Below, one piece after another: positions 8,996-17,502 of a stretch of DNA of 64,000 nt (positions are counted from its first letter, which is position 1; every line of letters begins with the position of its first letter). Origin of the DNA: Homoserinimonas aerilata (GTDB taxonomy: Bacteria > Actinomycetota > Actinomycetes > Actinomycetales > Microbacteriaceae). The translations under genes were made by a program, and so were the position numbers. The stretch is from NCBI RefSeq assembly GCF_006716125.1, contig NZ_VFOM01000003.1:1-64000 (forward strand), in the 5' to 3' direction. Below the pieces are notes generated by a model that searched no databases, had not been told where the DNA came from, and saw only the letters and a list, made by a program, of their open reading frames with translations.

Positions 8996-9025
8996 TTGAC
9001 AAAGCCGATTGCTGTGATCGATGAT
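8996..9025 (+). promoter_or_regulatory. Candidate promoter of the pyrimidine-catabolism operon
   Basis: TTGACA at 8996-9001 is followed after 18 nt by GATGAT at 9020-9025, a weak -10 match. It is the best sigma-70-like pair in the 318-bp divergent gap, and it lies just upstream of operator-like site 2. The gap otherwise holds no coding potential that I can support. Confidence 0.4.
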
Positions 9026-9047
9026 TCCCTAATCAAGTGGAAAGAGC

Positions 9048-9066
9048 GTTTCCGTAAGGCGGAAAC
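9048..9066. promoter_or_regulatory. Palindrome GTTTCCG-N5-CGGAAAC, candidate IclR operator (site 2)
   Basis: A perfect 7-bp inverted repeat with spacer TAAGG, 75 bp upstream of the ABC ATPase start and downstream of the putative promoter. It shares the TTCCG/CGGAA half-sites with site 1 at 8851, which fits a dimeric repressor bound at both ends of the divergent control region. Confidence 0.6.
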
Positions 9067-9141
9067 TACTGTATCGCTTGTTCCGATCTCAGTGCGGTGT
9101 CGGCGGTCCCGGCAGCGACTCGAAGCGCCCGAAGGACGACG

Positions 9142-9891
9142 ATGACCCAATTCCTCTCCGTGTCAGACATCACGAAGGTGTACAAGGCGGCGAATCGGCA
9201 GAGCGTCACCGCCCTCGATGATGTGTCCCTCGACATCGACGACGGGCAGATCATCGCGCTCATCGGTCCGAGCGGATGCGGCAAGTCAACGCTGCTGCGC
9301 ATGATCGCCGGACTCGACGACGACTACCAGGGCGAGATCACCTGGGCGACGCCCCCGAAGCCGGGGCGCGACATCGGCTTCGTCTTCCAGGAGCACGCCC
9401 TCCTGCCGTGGCGCACGGTTCAGCGCAACGTCGCACTCGGCCTTGAGGGCAAGGGTGCGGACAAGGCATCCGTCACGGCCCGGGTGGCCGAGCTCCTTGC
9501 GATGGTCGGTCTGCAGGACTTCGCCAACTCCTATCCGTCGGAGCTCTCCGGTGGCATGAGGCAGAGGGTCGCGATCGTGCGCGCGCTCGCCTACAACCCC
9601 CAGATCCTGCTCATGGACGAGCCGTTCGGCGCACTCGACGCGATCACCCGGGACCGTCTGCAGGATGACCTGCTGCGTATCTGGGAGCAGACGAAGAAGA
9701 CGATCGTGCTCGTCACGCACAGTGTTGAGGAAGCCGCCTACCTGGCCGACCGCGTCGTCGTCATGAGCGCGCGACCGGGTCGCATCCGTGCCATCCACGA
9801 CGTGCCTCTTCCGCGTGAGCGTGACCAGTCCACGCGCGAGCTCCCCGAGTTCGCGCACTTCTCCAACATGCTCCGCGGGCAGCTCGCATGA
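9142..9891 (+). CDS. ABC transporter ATP-binding protein (NitT/TauT/SsuB type)
   Basis: A 249-residue nucleotide-binding subunit. Walker A is GPSGCGKST, the Q-loop is in FVFQEHALLPW, the signature is LSGGMRQRV, Walker B is LLMDEPFGALD, and the switch His is in LVTHSVEEA. The ATG at 9142 follows a GAAGGA site; an upstream in-frame start at 9097 would add an unlikely leader. First gene of the operon, overlapping the permease by 4 nt. It energises uptake together with two permeases and a binding protein encoded next to it. Confidence 0.95.
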   Translation: MTQFLSVSDITKVYKAANRQSVTALDDVSLDIDDGQIIALIGPSGCGKSTLLRMIAGLDDDYQGEITWATPPKPGRDIGFVFQEHALLPWRTVQRNVALGLEGKGADKASVTARVAELLAMVGLQDFANSYPSELSGGMRQRVAIVRALAYNPQILLMDEPFGALDAITRDRLQDDLLRIWEQTKKTIVLVTHSVEEAAYLADRVVVMSARPGRIRAIHDVPLPRERDQSTRELPEFAHFSNMLRGQLA

Positions 9892-10694
9892 CGCAGGCCA
9901 TCATGACCGCGACTCTTGCCCCACGCCGGGGGATGCCTCCCGTGCTGAAGCATCTGCTGGTGACGGTCGCCTATCTCGTCGTGATAGTCGGCATCTGGCA
10001 GGTCTATGTGACGGCCGCGGATGTCCCCATCTACCTTCTTCCGGCACCGGATGCCGTCTGGGAGTCGATGGTCGGCATGGCTCAGGACGGCCTGCTGTGG
10101 GGCAACATGCTCTACACCGTGCGGAACATCGTGATCGGCTTCGTCGGTGGCGTGCTGATCGGTACGGTCCTCGGGTACATCCTGTGGGCGTCCCGCTGGG
10201 CCCGCGAGATCGCCGCCCCGTACATCGTGGTCCTGCAGGCGGCCCCGAAGATCGCGGTGGCCCCGCTCCTGGTGCTGTGGTTCGGTCTTGGATTCGAATC
10301 CCAGATGGCCCTCATCCTCATGCTCTCCTTCTTCCCGATGATGGTGTCGATGAGGCTCGGCCTCGAATCGATCTCCTCGGACGTCGAGACGCTCGGGCGT
10401 CTCCTCAACATGGGCCGCTGGAGGTACTTCCGCACCGTCCAGCTCCCGGGTTCCATGCCCGAGCTGATCTCGGGGGCCAAGATCGCGATCATCGACGCCA
10501 TGACCGGGGCGTTCCTGGCCGAGTACATCTCCGCCCAGGTCGGGCTCGGCTACCTCATGGTTCTCGGCAACAGCTCCTACAACACCCCCATGCTCATCGC
10601 GGCAGTCCTGCTCACCGTCGTCGCCGGCCTTGCCGGGTTCGGGCTCATCGGCCTCGCCGAGAAGCGCCTGCTCCGATGGCGCACCAACCGTTGA
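9888..10694 (+). CDS. ABC transporter permease (NitT/TauT type), first
   Basis: A 268-residue inner-membrane permease with about six hydrophobic segments and the BPD-transporter-1 core (APKIAVAPLLVLWFG, then the docking loop ETLGRLLNMGRWRYF). It is coupled to the ATPase by an ATGA overlap. A second, paralogous permease occurs at 11752, so the channel is likely a heterodimer. The family handles small anions and heteroaromatics such as taurine, nitrate and thiamine pyrimidine precursors. Confidence 0.92.
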   Translation: MTQAIMTATLAPRRGMPPVLKHLLVTVAYLVVIVGIWQVYVTAADVPIYLLPAPDAVWESMVGMAQDGLLWGNMLYTVRNIVIGFVGGVLIGTVLGYILWASRWAREIAAPYIVVLQAAPKIAVAPLLVLWFGLGFESQMALILMLSFFPMMVSMRLGLESISSDVETLGRLLNMGRWRYFRTVQLPGSMPELISGAKIAIIDAMTGAFLAEYISAQVGLGYLMVLGNSSYNTPMLIAAVLLTVVAGLAGFGLIGLAEKRLLRWRTNR

Positions 10695-10730
10695 CCCCCT
10701 GCAGCACACCAGAATAAGAAAGGCACCACA

Positions 10731-11762
10731 ATGAAGTTCCGTACCATTCGCGGGCCGCTTGCGATCATCGCCAGCGTCGCCACAGTCGCCGGTCTCGCAG
10801 CCTGCAGCCCCGCCGACACCGCCAGCCAGGGCGACACCTCGGGTGAGCGCACAAGCGTCACCATCCAGATCGACGGCGCCGCTGTCCCGTACTACGCGCC
10901 CCTCTATGAGGCCGCTGAGCAGGGCTACTTCGAGGAGGCAGGGCTCGACGTCGAGTTCACCTACGCCGAGGCCTCGAGCGTGCTGCAGAACGTCGCAGCC
11001 GGCAACGTGCAGTTCGGGTTCCCGAACGGCGACTCCGTCATCACGGCGAAGGCCAACGGTGTCGACGTCGAGGTCGTGCACACCACCTACCAGCAGGGCA
11101 TCGGCGCGGTTCTCTTCAACAAGGAGACGAACCCCATCACGAAGCCCGAGGACCTGAAGGGCAAGACCGTCGCGGTCACCGACCTCGGCAGCCCGAACTA
11201 CATCCAGCTGCAGGCGATGCTCGCCGACGCCGGCATGTCCGTCTCCGACCTCAATGTCGTCACGGTCGGCTCCGGCTCGATCGTCGCCGCGCTGCAGAAC
11301 GGAGAGGTCGACGCGATCGTCTTCTCGCGCCTCCGCTACTTCGCGCTCGAGAGCGCAGGATTCCCGGTCGGTCAGATGCTGAGCGACAAGTACCTTCCTT
11401 CGTTCGGAAACGTGCTCGTCACGAGCCCCTCGCTTCGCGAGAGCGACCCTGAGGTCGTCTCCGGCTTCGTCTCGGCCCTCGACAAGGGCATCCAGTACGT
11501 GATCGACAACACGGAGGCGGCTGTCACCGAGGTCATCGCCAAGTACTCGGACAGCTTCGCCGGCCAGGAGGAGTCGATCACCCAGGTGATCACCGACGTG
11601 TTCGTCGCCGACCTGTGGCAGTCGGAGTTCACGAAGGAGCACGGCCTCGGCTACGGCGACCTCGAGAAGTGGCAGGCCGCCATCGACGCTCAGGTCTCCT
11701 TCGGTCTGATCAACGAGTCCTATGACGCCTCTTCACTGGTGGTGGAGCCCGGTGACCTCTGA
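10731..11762 (+). CDS. ABC transporter substrate-binding lipoprotein (NMT1/THI5-like)
   Basis: A 343-residue lipoprotein with lipobox LAAC and Cys at residue 25. The mature domain resembles the NMT1/THI5-like SBP family: AAEQGYFEEAGLDVEF, then a QNVAAGNVQFGF segment, then DLKGKTVAVTDLGSPNY. Members bind sulfonates, nitrate or pyrimidine-type ligands such as hydroxymethylpyrimidine. With PyrD/PyrK/PyrC-type enzymes downstream, orotate or another pyrimidine is a reasonable ligand (inference). AAAGG precedes the ATG. Confidence 0.9.
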   Translation: MKFRTIRGPLAIIASVATVAGLAACSPADTASQGDTSGERTSVTIQIDGAAVPYYAPLYEAAEQGYFEEAGLDVEFTYAEASSVLQNVAAGNVQFGFPNGDSVITAKANGVDVEVVHTTYQQGIGAVLFNKETNPITKPEDLKGKTVAVTDLGSPNYIQLQAMLADAGMSVSDLNVVTVGSGSIVAALQNGEVDAIVFSRLRYFALESAGFPVGQMLSDKYLPSFGNVLVTSPSLRESDPEVVSGFVSALDKGIQYVIDNTEAAVTEVIAKYSDSFAGQEESITQVITDVFVADLWQSEFTKEHGLGYGDLEKWQAAIDAQVSFGLINESYDASSLVVEPGDL

Positions 11763-12525
11763 CGTTCTGACCGCTGAGCGGGTGAGGCCTCTCCTCGTGG
11801 GAGGGGCCTCGCTCGCCCTCGGCGTCGCCGCATGGTGGGCGCTCGCCGAGTTCTCGCAGATTCCTGCGTACATCCTGCCGTCCCCCGGCGAGGTGATCGA
11901 TCGTGCCGTGGGCCTCGCCTCGACAGGATCGCTCCAGCTTCACACTGCGCAGACGCTTGCGGAGGTGGGGCAGGGGGCCGTCATCGGCGTCGTCATCGGC
12001 GTTCTGCTGGCCATGGTGTTCTACCACGTGCCCTTCATCAACCGCCTCCTCATGCCGATCATCGTGGTCGCGCAGGTGACTCCGAAGATCTCCATCGCGC
12101 CGCTCATCGTGCTGTGGATCGGCCTCGGCATCGCCTCGAAGATCACGCTGGTGGCACTCGTCGTGTTCTACCCGATCCTCATCAACATGCTCGCGAGACT
12201 GCAGTCGATGCCGTCGACGATGCGGGATCTCGCACGCATCACGGGCATGGGCCCCGTGCGTCGGGCGTTCCGCATCGAGTTCCCGTACACGTTCCCGGCG
12301 ATCGCTGCGGGCCTCAAGATCGGCCTCCTCGCCGGCGTCACGGCCGCCGTGATCGGTGAGTTCATCGGCGCGACCGCCGGCCTCGGCTACATCGAGAAGC
12401 AGGGCCAAGACAACGACGACATCCGCCTCGTGATGGTCGCCCTGTTCCTGCTGTCGATCATCGGCTACCTGCTGTGGGCCCTTGTCGGCGCCATCGAGAA
12501 GCGTGTGGTCAGGCGGTTCAATTGA
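11752..12525 (+). CDS. ABC transporter permease (NitT/TauT type), second
   Basis: About 257 residues from a GTG at 11752 that overlaps the end of the binding-protein gene by 11 nt. An in-frame ATG at 11722 would lie deeper inside that gene. It has six hydrophobic segments and the same core as the first permease (TPKISIAPLIVLWIG and a docking loop around DLARITGMGPVRRAF). A pair of distinct permeases in one importer is the pattern of some pyrimidine-precursor and riboflavin-type transporters. Confidence 0.9.
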   Translation: MTSDVLTAERVRPLLVGGASLALGVAAWWALAEFSQIPAYILPSPGEVIDRAVGLASTGSLQLHTAQTLAEVGQGAVIGVVIGVLLAMVFYHVPFINRLLMPIIVVAQVTPKISIAPLIVLWIGLGIASKITLVALVVFYPILINMLARLQSMPSTMRDLARITGMGPVRRAFRIEFPYTFPAIAAGLKIGLLAGVTAAVIGEFIGATAGLGYIEKQGQDNDDIRLVMVALFLLSIIGYLLWALVGAIEKRVVRRFN

Positions 12526-12530
12526 CGATC

Positions 12531-13499
12531 ATGGCGGTGCCCGCCGCGGAGAGTTCGCGTCGGCAGTTCTTCGACGCCCGTCCCGTGTCGGGCGTCGACC
12601 TCGGCGTCACCATAGGCGGTCTGCGGCTGCGCAATCCGGTCATGCCGGCATCCGGATGCTTCGGCCCCGAGCTCGGGCGGATGATCCCGTCGGACGAACT
12701 CGGCGCCGCCGTGACGAAGACGGTGTTCCACGATGCGCGCGGCGGCAACCCCGTGCATCGCCTCACCGAGGTCGAGGCCGGAATGGTCAACAGTGTCGGA
12801 ATCCCCAGCCGGGGGCCGGCGGGCTACCTGGAGGAGCTGCATCCGCTCTACAGCGCCCTTGACACGCCCACGATCATCAGCGTGGGTGGCCACCGGGTGC
12901 ACGAGTATGCGCCCATCGTCGAAGAGCTGTCGGCCGCCGGTGCCGCGTACGAGCTGAACGTCTCCTGCCCCAACCTCGATCGTGACGGCGCCGATATCGG
13001 TGCCGACCCGCAGGCGGTTCTGGATGTCGTGCGCCAGGTGCGCGAGGTCACAGACAAGCCGCTCATCGTCAAGCTGCCGGCCATGGTCGCCTCGATCGCG
13101 GAATGCGCGATCGCGGCCGAGCAGGGCGGAGCGAGTGCTGTCGCGGTGTCGAACTCGATCCCCTCCCTGCCCATCGACCGCGCTTCGCGCAGGCCAGCGC
13201 TCGGAAACATCGTCGGCGGGCTGTCTGGGCCGGCCATCCGCCCCATCGTGACCCGCCTCGTGTGGCTGTCGGCGCGCGCCGTCGACATCCCCGTCATCGC
13301 CTGCGGAGGCATCGAGACGGCTGATGACGCGCTCGACTATTTCTCGGTCGGCGCCAGCGCAATTCAGGTAGGAACCGCCAACTTCGCCCGACCCTATGCC
13401 ATGGTGATGATTGCTCGGGAGCTTCAGCGTCGTTGTGCCGCCGCAGGGGTGTCGAGTATCGAGGAACTGCTGACGATGGGGGAACGCAATGGTGGTTGA
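12531..13499 (+). CDS. pyrD: Dihydroorotate dehydrogenase, class 1B catalytic subunit type
   Basis: A 322-residue FMN-binding TIM barrel interconverting dihydroorotate and orotate. Class 1 features are NPVMPASGCFG, GMVNSVGIPSRGP, the NVSCPN motif with Cys146 as catalytic base (class 2 enzymes use Ser), GLSGPAIRP and CGGIETADDALDYF. A PyrK-type partner lies at 16619, which fits an NAD-linked PyrDK complex that can run toward dihydroorotate. A TTG at 12522 overlapping the permease stop has a better-spaced AGGCGG and may be the true start. No other pyrimidine biosynthesis gene except pyrC accompanies it. Confidence 0.9.
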   Translation: MAVPAAESSRRQFFDARPVSGVDLGVTIGGLRLRNPVMPASGCFGPELGRMIPSDELGAAVTKTVFHDARGGNPVHRLTEVEAGMVNSVGIPSRGPAGYLEELHPLYSALDTPTIISVGGHRVHEYAPIVEELSAAGAAYELNVSCPNLDRDGADIGADPQAVLDVVRQVREVTDKPLIVKLPAMVASIAECAIAAEQGGASAVAVSNSIPSLPIDRASRRPALGNIVGGLSGPAIRPIVTRLVWLSARAVDIPVIACGGIETADDALDYFSVGASAIQVGTANFARPYAMVMIARELQRRCAAAGVSSIEELLTMGERNGG

Positions 13500-14370
13500 A
13501 CGCGGCGAAGAGAAGCCCATGCATGTCGTCGTTCGTGCGCTCTCGGTTCTCACGGCGTTGAGCAATCGACGCGAAGGAGTCACGCTGCAGCAGCTGCACC
13601 GTGACCTGGACATTCCACTCGGCAGCATCCATCGCCTGCTGCGCAGCCTCGAGACCGAGGACTTCGTCATGCGGTCGAGCACGACGAAGCGATACACGCT
13701 CGGCTCCGCAGCACTCGCGCTCGGCTACCACGAGCAGTACGACGCCTTCCTCGTCACACCTCCTCAGCCCGTCGTCGAACTCGGCAGGGAGAGCGGCGAG
13801 ACCGCCTTCCTCACCCGCATGATCGACAGCCGGGTGATCTGCGTCTCGCTCGTCGAATCGACGCATCCGCTTCGACTCTTCGTGCACGTCGGCCAGGAGA
13901 TGCCGCTGCACGCGGCGGCCTCGGCCCGCATCGTGCTCGCCCACCGGGAGCCCGCCCTCGTCGAGGCGCTGCTCACCGGCCAGCACCGCGAGGCGTACAC
14001 GAGCGGAACCATGCGAGAGGTCAATCAACTGATCGACCACCTGGCGCTCGTGCGGAATCGCGGCTTCGACGTCTGCAGCAGCGAGCTCGACGACGCGGTG
14101 TGGGCTGTGGCCGCGCCCGTCTACGACGCCTTCGGGCGCGTCGAATGCGGAATCGCCCTCGCCGCCGCCGCCGGACGGGTCGACAGTGCCGAACGCCGGG
14201 CGGAGTTCACGAGCATGGTCCTTCGGGCCGCCGCCGACCTGTCACGCAGCCAGGGCTTCACCGGAGAACTCCCCGACAACCACGACATCGCGGAACTCAC
14301 GGCCCTCTACGAGACGGCCGGCGACGAGCATCCGTTTCTCTCCAAGACGACCCTGAGGCGCCCCCAGTGA
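13489..14370 (+). CDS. IclR-family transcriptional regulator
   Basis: A 293-residue regulator with an N-terminal winged HTH (TLQQLHRDLDIPLGSIHRLLRSLE), then an IclR effector domain with typical ends (GRESGETAFLTRM, and WAVAAPVYDAFGRVECGIALA late). It overlaps pyrD by 11 nt, so it is made as part of the operon. It is the obvious candidate to bind the TTCCG-N5-CGGAA palindromes at 8851 and 9048. A pyrimidine effector is inference. Confidence 0.92.
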   Translation: MVVERGEEKPMHVVVRALSVLTALSNRREGVTLQQLHRDLDIPLGSIHRLLRSLETEDFVMRSSTTKRYTLGSAALALGYHEQYDAFLVTPPQPVVELGRESGETAFLTRMIDSRVICVSLVESTHPLRLFVHVGQEMPLHAAASARIVLAHREPALVEALLTGQHREAYTSGTMREVNQLIDHLALVRNRGFDVCSSELDDAVWAVAAPVYDAFGRVECGIALAAAAGRVDSAERRAEFTSMVLRAAADLSRSQGFTGELPDNHDIAELTALYETAGDEHPFLSKTTLRRPQ

Positions 14371-14870
14371 CCATCGCAACCCCTACCCTCCACGAGCTCG
14401 TTCCGCGCTCGGACTCGACGCGCCTCAGTGAACTCGCCGACGACCTGGCCGCGCTGTGGCCCACAAGCCCTCAGGATGTGGACGGCTGGATGTCGCGCCC
14501 CTCGATCCTGAGGAGGGTCGCAGGCGAACTCGCCGCCCGACTCGCCGCCGACACCGATCGTGTGGTCGCGCTGGGGCCGGGTGCCCTCGTACTCGGTGGT
14601 GCGGTCTCCCTCTCGACGGGCCTGCCCTTCTGTGCGGTCGACGACGAGGGAACGGTGTTCGGCGATCACCACGCGGGCGAGACCGCCGGAGTCATCTCCG
14701 TCGATGGCAACGCGGAGGAACCCGGCTGGCTTTCAACCCTTGATGTGAGCCGACGGTTGAGCGTCGTACACGGCGGCGGGAGCAGAATTGGGGGAGAGGT
14801 GCTGATCTCGCGGCTTCCGCTGCGGCGCGACACGGCGGCATCCGAACCGGAAGGCAACGACCATGACTGA
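14367..14870 (+). CDS. Degenerate phosphoribosyltransferase-like protein, first of a pair
   Basis: A 167-residue protein starting at a GTG that overlaps the IclR stop (GTGA). The segment VAGELAARLAADTDRVVALG, then GALVLGGAVSLSTGLPF, resembles the core of orotate phosphoribosyltransferases (a helix, then the strand-loop that contacts the base and pyrophosphate). The region after the hood has no acidic-acidic-TTGG PRPP loop, so transferase activity is unlikely. It is adjacent to a second PRTase-like gene and inside a PyrD/PyrK/PyrC cluster. A binding, sensing or accessory role is possible. The fold assignment is by eye and moderate. Confidence 0.55.
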   Translation: MTIATPTLHELVPRSDSTRLSELADDLAALWPTSPQDVDGWMSRPSILRRVAGELAARLAADTDRVVALGPGALVLGGAVSLSTGLPFCAVDDEGTVFGDHHAGETAGVISVDGNAEEPGWLSTLDVSRRLSVVHGGGSRIGGEVLISRLPLRRDTAASEPEGNDHD

Positions 14871-15300
14871 ACCCACGACGCTGCAGGCCCAGCTCGACTC
14901 GCTCACGATCAGCGAGGACGGAGCCAGCCGATTCGACCTCGTCCTCGACCCGGCCGCGGCAACTGCGGTGGGCGAGACGCTCGCAGAGCGCGCCCGGCAG
15001 TATGAGCCGACCGTGGTCCTGAGCTGGGCCAGCGAAGACGACATCGTCCTCGCGCACATCGTGGCCAGCGCGCTCGGCGTTCCCCGCGCGGTCGTCGAGT
15101 TGGACCTCGGGCTCATCACGATCTCGCGGCCCCTGCCGTCGGGCAGCCGTGCCGTTCTGGTCGCGCCCCAGTTCTCGGCCGAGCGCCCCATCGGGTCGAT
15201 CGCGACGATGCTCGAGACGCGCGACCACAGACTCGTGCTCGCGGCTGCGCTCGCAAGCGGTCACGACTCCGACGCCACCCCCTTCATAACCCTCAGCTAG
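14863..15300 (+). CDS. Degenerate phosphoribosyltransferase-like protein, second of a pair
   Basis: A 145-residue protein overlapping its neighbour by 8 nt. The pattern LAERARQYEPTVVLSWAS, then IVASALGVPRAVVELD, then LPSGSRAVLVAPQFS matches the PRTase layout up to the strand that normally leads into the PRPP loop, where the canonical DD-x-TTG-G residues are replaced by APQFSAERP. The active-site loop is therefore missing. With the preceding gene it may form a heteromeric pseudo-PRTase. No known family name can be given with confidence. Confidence 0.55.
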   Translation: MTEPTTLQAQLDSLTISEDGASRFDLVLDPAAATAVGETLAERARQYEPTVVLSWASEDDIVLAHIVASALGVPRAVVELDLGLITISRPLPSGSRAVLVAPQFSAERPIGSIATMLETRDHRLVLAAALASGHDSDATPFITLS

Positions 15301-15350
15301 TTCGGCGCCGCCCGGGAAGTTCTCCCGTGTACCGCCATTGGAGAATCCCC

Positions 15351-16622
15351 ATGCAGCATCCGCTCGAGAACGCAACGGCGTCGCTCGTGACGACCTCGCG
15401 TCTGTCCCACTGGATCGACACCTTCGCCTCGCTCAGCGAGGCCGGCCGGGGCGTGACCCGCCTCGCATACAGCCCGCTCGAACGCCGCTCCCATGCGGTG
15501 TTCGGCGAGTACATGGCGTCGCTGGGCCTGACCGTCGAGACGGATGCCGCAGGCAACACCATCGCGGAGCTCGCCTCCACAACGGGCGAGCGGGAGGCCG
15601 CCATCGGCACCGGCTCCCACCTCGACAGCGTGCCCGAGGGGGGCCGCTTCGATGGCATCGCCGGCGTGGTCGCCGGCATGGAGGTTGCTCGCATCGCGGT
15701 GGAGCAGCAGCTCCCGCGGCGGCGGCCCTGGCGTTTCGTCGCCTTCGCGAGCGAAGAGGGGGCTCGTTTCGGCCAGGCCTGCAACGGCAGTCGCATGATC
15801 GCCGGACTCACGACATCCGCTGACCTCGACGGGTTCCACGACAAGGACGGCGTGAGCATGGCCGCCGCGATGAAGAGCGTCGGTCTTGCGCCGGACGCCG
15901 TCGAGACGGCGCGGTGGCGAAGTGAGGACTGGTTCGCCTTCGTCGAGGTGCACATCGAACAGGGCGGCGTGCTCGAGTCGAAGAACCTCAGCGTCGGAGT
16001 CGTCGATGTGATCTCCGGCAGCACGAGGCTTGAGGTGACCGTGCTCGGCCAGGCGTCGCACACGGGCGGCACCCCCATGCATCTGCGGCGGGACGCGCTC
16101 GTGACGGCCGCCGAATGCGTGCTCGCGTGCCAGACGATCGCCACGGACCCCGAGCACCATGGAACCCGCGTCACGGTCGGCCGTCTCGATGTGCACCCCG
16201 GATCGATCACCACGATCCCGGGTCGGGTGGTCTTCACCGTCGATGTTCGCGATGTCGACAGCGACCGGCAGCGCCTCACCGCCGAAGACCTTGTGGCCCG
16301 CTTCGAGCAGATCGCCCGATCCCGGAGAACACAGCTCACGGTTGCCCTCATCGGTGACACGTCGCCCGTCGTGCTGCCGTCGTGGGTTGCCGAGCACATC
16401 GCCGCCGGCGCCGCAGAGGAGGGCCTCAGCTATCGGATGCTGCCGAGCGGGGCCAGCCACGACAGCCAGCAGATCAACAGGGTGGTGCCGACCGGCATGG
16501 TCTTCGTGCCCAGCCGCGACGGCCTCAGCCACGTACCGGAGGAGTTCACGGAGGCGAGCGAGCTGGCCGACGGTACTGCCGTCCTCCTGCAGGCTATGAA
16601 GAGATTGGATGCCGCATCATGA
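15351..16622 (+). CDS. M20-family N-carbamoyl-amino-acid hydrolase (ureidosuccinase/beta-ureidopropionase type)
   Basis: A 423-residue dinuclear zinc amidohydrolase. Metal and catalytic motifs are GSHLDSVPEGGRFDG (His90, Asp92, Asp101) and the FASEEGARF segment with Glu135-Glu136; EVHIEQG and GASHDSQ follow with later His ligands. GGAGA six nt upstream fixes the ATG at 15351. The family removes the carbamoyl group from N-carbamoyl amino acids, allantoate or N-carbamoyl-beta-alanine, releasing CO2 and ammonia. Next to dihydroorotase-type PyrC, the likely substrate is N-carbamoyl-L-aspartate, giving aspartate (inference). Confidence 0.88.
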   Translation: MQHPLENATASLVTTSRLSHWIDTFASLSEAGRGVTRLAYSPLERRSHAVFGEYMASLGLTVETDAAGNTIAELASTTGEREAAIGTGSHLDSVPEGGRFDGIAGVVAGMEVARIAVEQQLPRRRPWRFVAFASEEGARFGQACNGSRMIAGLTTSADLDGFHDKDGVSMAAAMKSVGLAPDAVETARWRSEDWFAFVEVHIEQGGVLESKNLSVGVVDVISGSTRLEVTVLGQASHTGGTPMHLRRDALVTAAECVLACQTIATDPEHHGTRVTVGRLDVHPGSITTIPGRVVFTVDVRDVDSDRQRLTAEDLVARFEQIARSRRTQLTVALIGDTSPVVLPSWVAEHIAAGAAEEGLSYRMLPSGASHDSQQINRVVPTGMVFVPSRDGLSHVPEEFTEASELADGTAVLLQAMKRLDAAS

Positions 16623-17500
16623 GCTCGACAGGAACAGCCGGCCTCGAGGGACTCGTCGTCCCGCGACCGCCCGAAACCTCGCCTCGGCCCCAGCCGATCT
16701 GGGATGAGTCGATCGTGGTGGCGCACGACATCGTGGGTACCAGATACCACCGGCTGACGTTGCGCAGCCCGGAGATCGCGGCCACGGCATCCGCGGGGCA
16801 GTTCGTCATGGTCTCGGTTCCCGAGTCTGCCGGCGACCGCATCCTGCTGCCGCGCCCGATGGCGATCCACCGCAGGCGTGTCGACCGCGGGATGATCGAA
16901 CTGATCTTCAACGTAGTCGGTCGCGGCACCTCCGCGCTCAGCACCGTCGCGACGGGTGATCGGCTGCTGATCACCGGTCCGCTCGGTCGCGGCTTCGAGA
17001 TTCCCGAGACAGCCGGGAGCCTCCTGCTCATCGGCCGCGGGATCGGCGTCTGCGCGGTCATGGGAGCGATCGAAGACGCCGTGGCCGAGGGGCGTCCGGC
17101 CACGGCCGTTCTCAGCGCGAACACACGCTCATCGATCATCGGGCTCGAGGACTGCGCAGAACTTGGCGCCCACGCGATCGGCGTCGCCGACGAGGACGGC
17201 ACGAGCGCCGTTGCTCCTCTCGGTGCCCGCCTTCGAGCAGAGTTCGCCGCGGCGCCGCCCAGCGCGATCATGGTCTGCGGATCGAGCCGCCTCACGCGGC
17301 TCGCGGCGGATCTCGCCGCCGAATGGGGCGTCGAAGCACAGGTGTCGCTCGAAGCCCACATGGCCTGCGGTATCGGATACTGCCACGGCTGCGCGGCGCC
17401 GGTCGCCTCGGCGGACGACACGGAGGGGCCGCTCGTGTGCGTCGACGGCCCGGTGTTCGACGTCGTCACGAATCGAGACGCAGGCGCGAGAGCGGCGTGA
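16619..17500 (+). CDS. pyrK: Dihydroorotate dehydrogenase electron-transfer subunit (PyrK type)
   Basis: A 293-residue ferredoxin-reductase-like protein, translationally coupled by ATGA to the hydrolase. It has an N-terminal FAD-binding barrel (LPRPMAIHRR), an NAD-binding domain (LLLIGRGIGVCAVMGAIED), and a C-terminal [2Fe-2S] motif with Cys250, Cys255, Cys258 and Cys274 (spacing CX4CX2CX15C), as in PyrK. It links PyrD to NAD(H). The usual proline/glycine-rich NAD-loop GGIG is altered to GRGIG. Separation from pyrD by five genes is unusual. Confidence 0.9.
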   Translation: MSSTGTAGLEGLVVPRPPETSPRPQPIWDESIVVAHDIVGTRYHRLTLRSPEIAATASAGQFVMVSVPESAGDRILLPRPMAIHRRRVDRGMIELIFNVVGRGTSALSTVATGDRLLITGPLGRGFEIPETAGSLLLIGRGIGVCAVMGAIEDAVAEGRPATAVLSANTRSSIIGLEDCAELGAHAIGVADEDGTSAVAPLGARLRAEFAAAPPSAIMVCGSSRLTRLAADLAAEWGVEAQVSLEAHMACGIGYCHGCAAPVASADDTEGPLVCVDGPVFDVVTNRDAGARAA

Positions 17501-17502
17501 CG

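Noticed and set aside
9738..11642. 634-codon minus-strand open frame across the NitT/TauT permease and binding protein
   Set aside because: Antisense of clearly homologous ABC genes; the acidic, low-complexity translation is typical of high-GC shadow frames.
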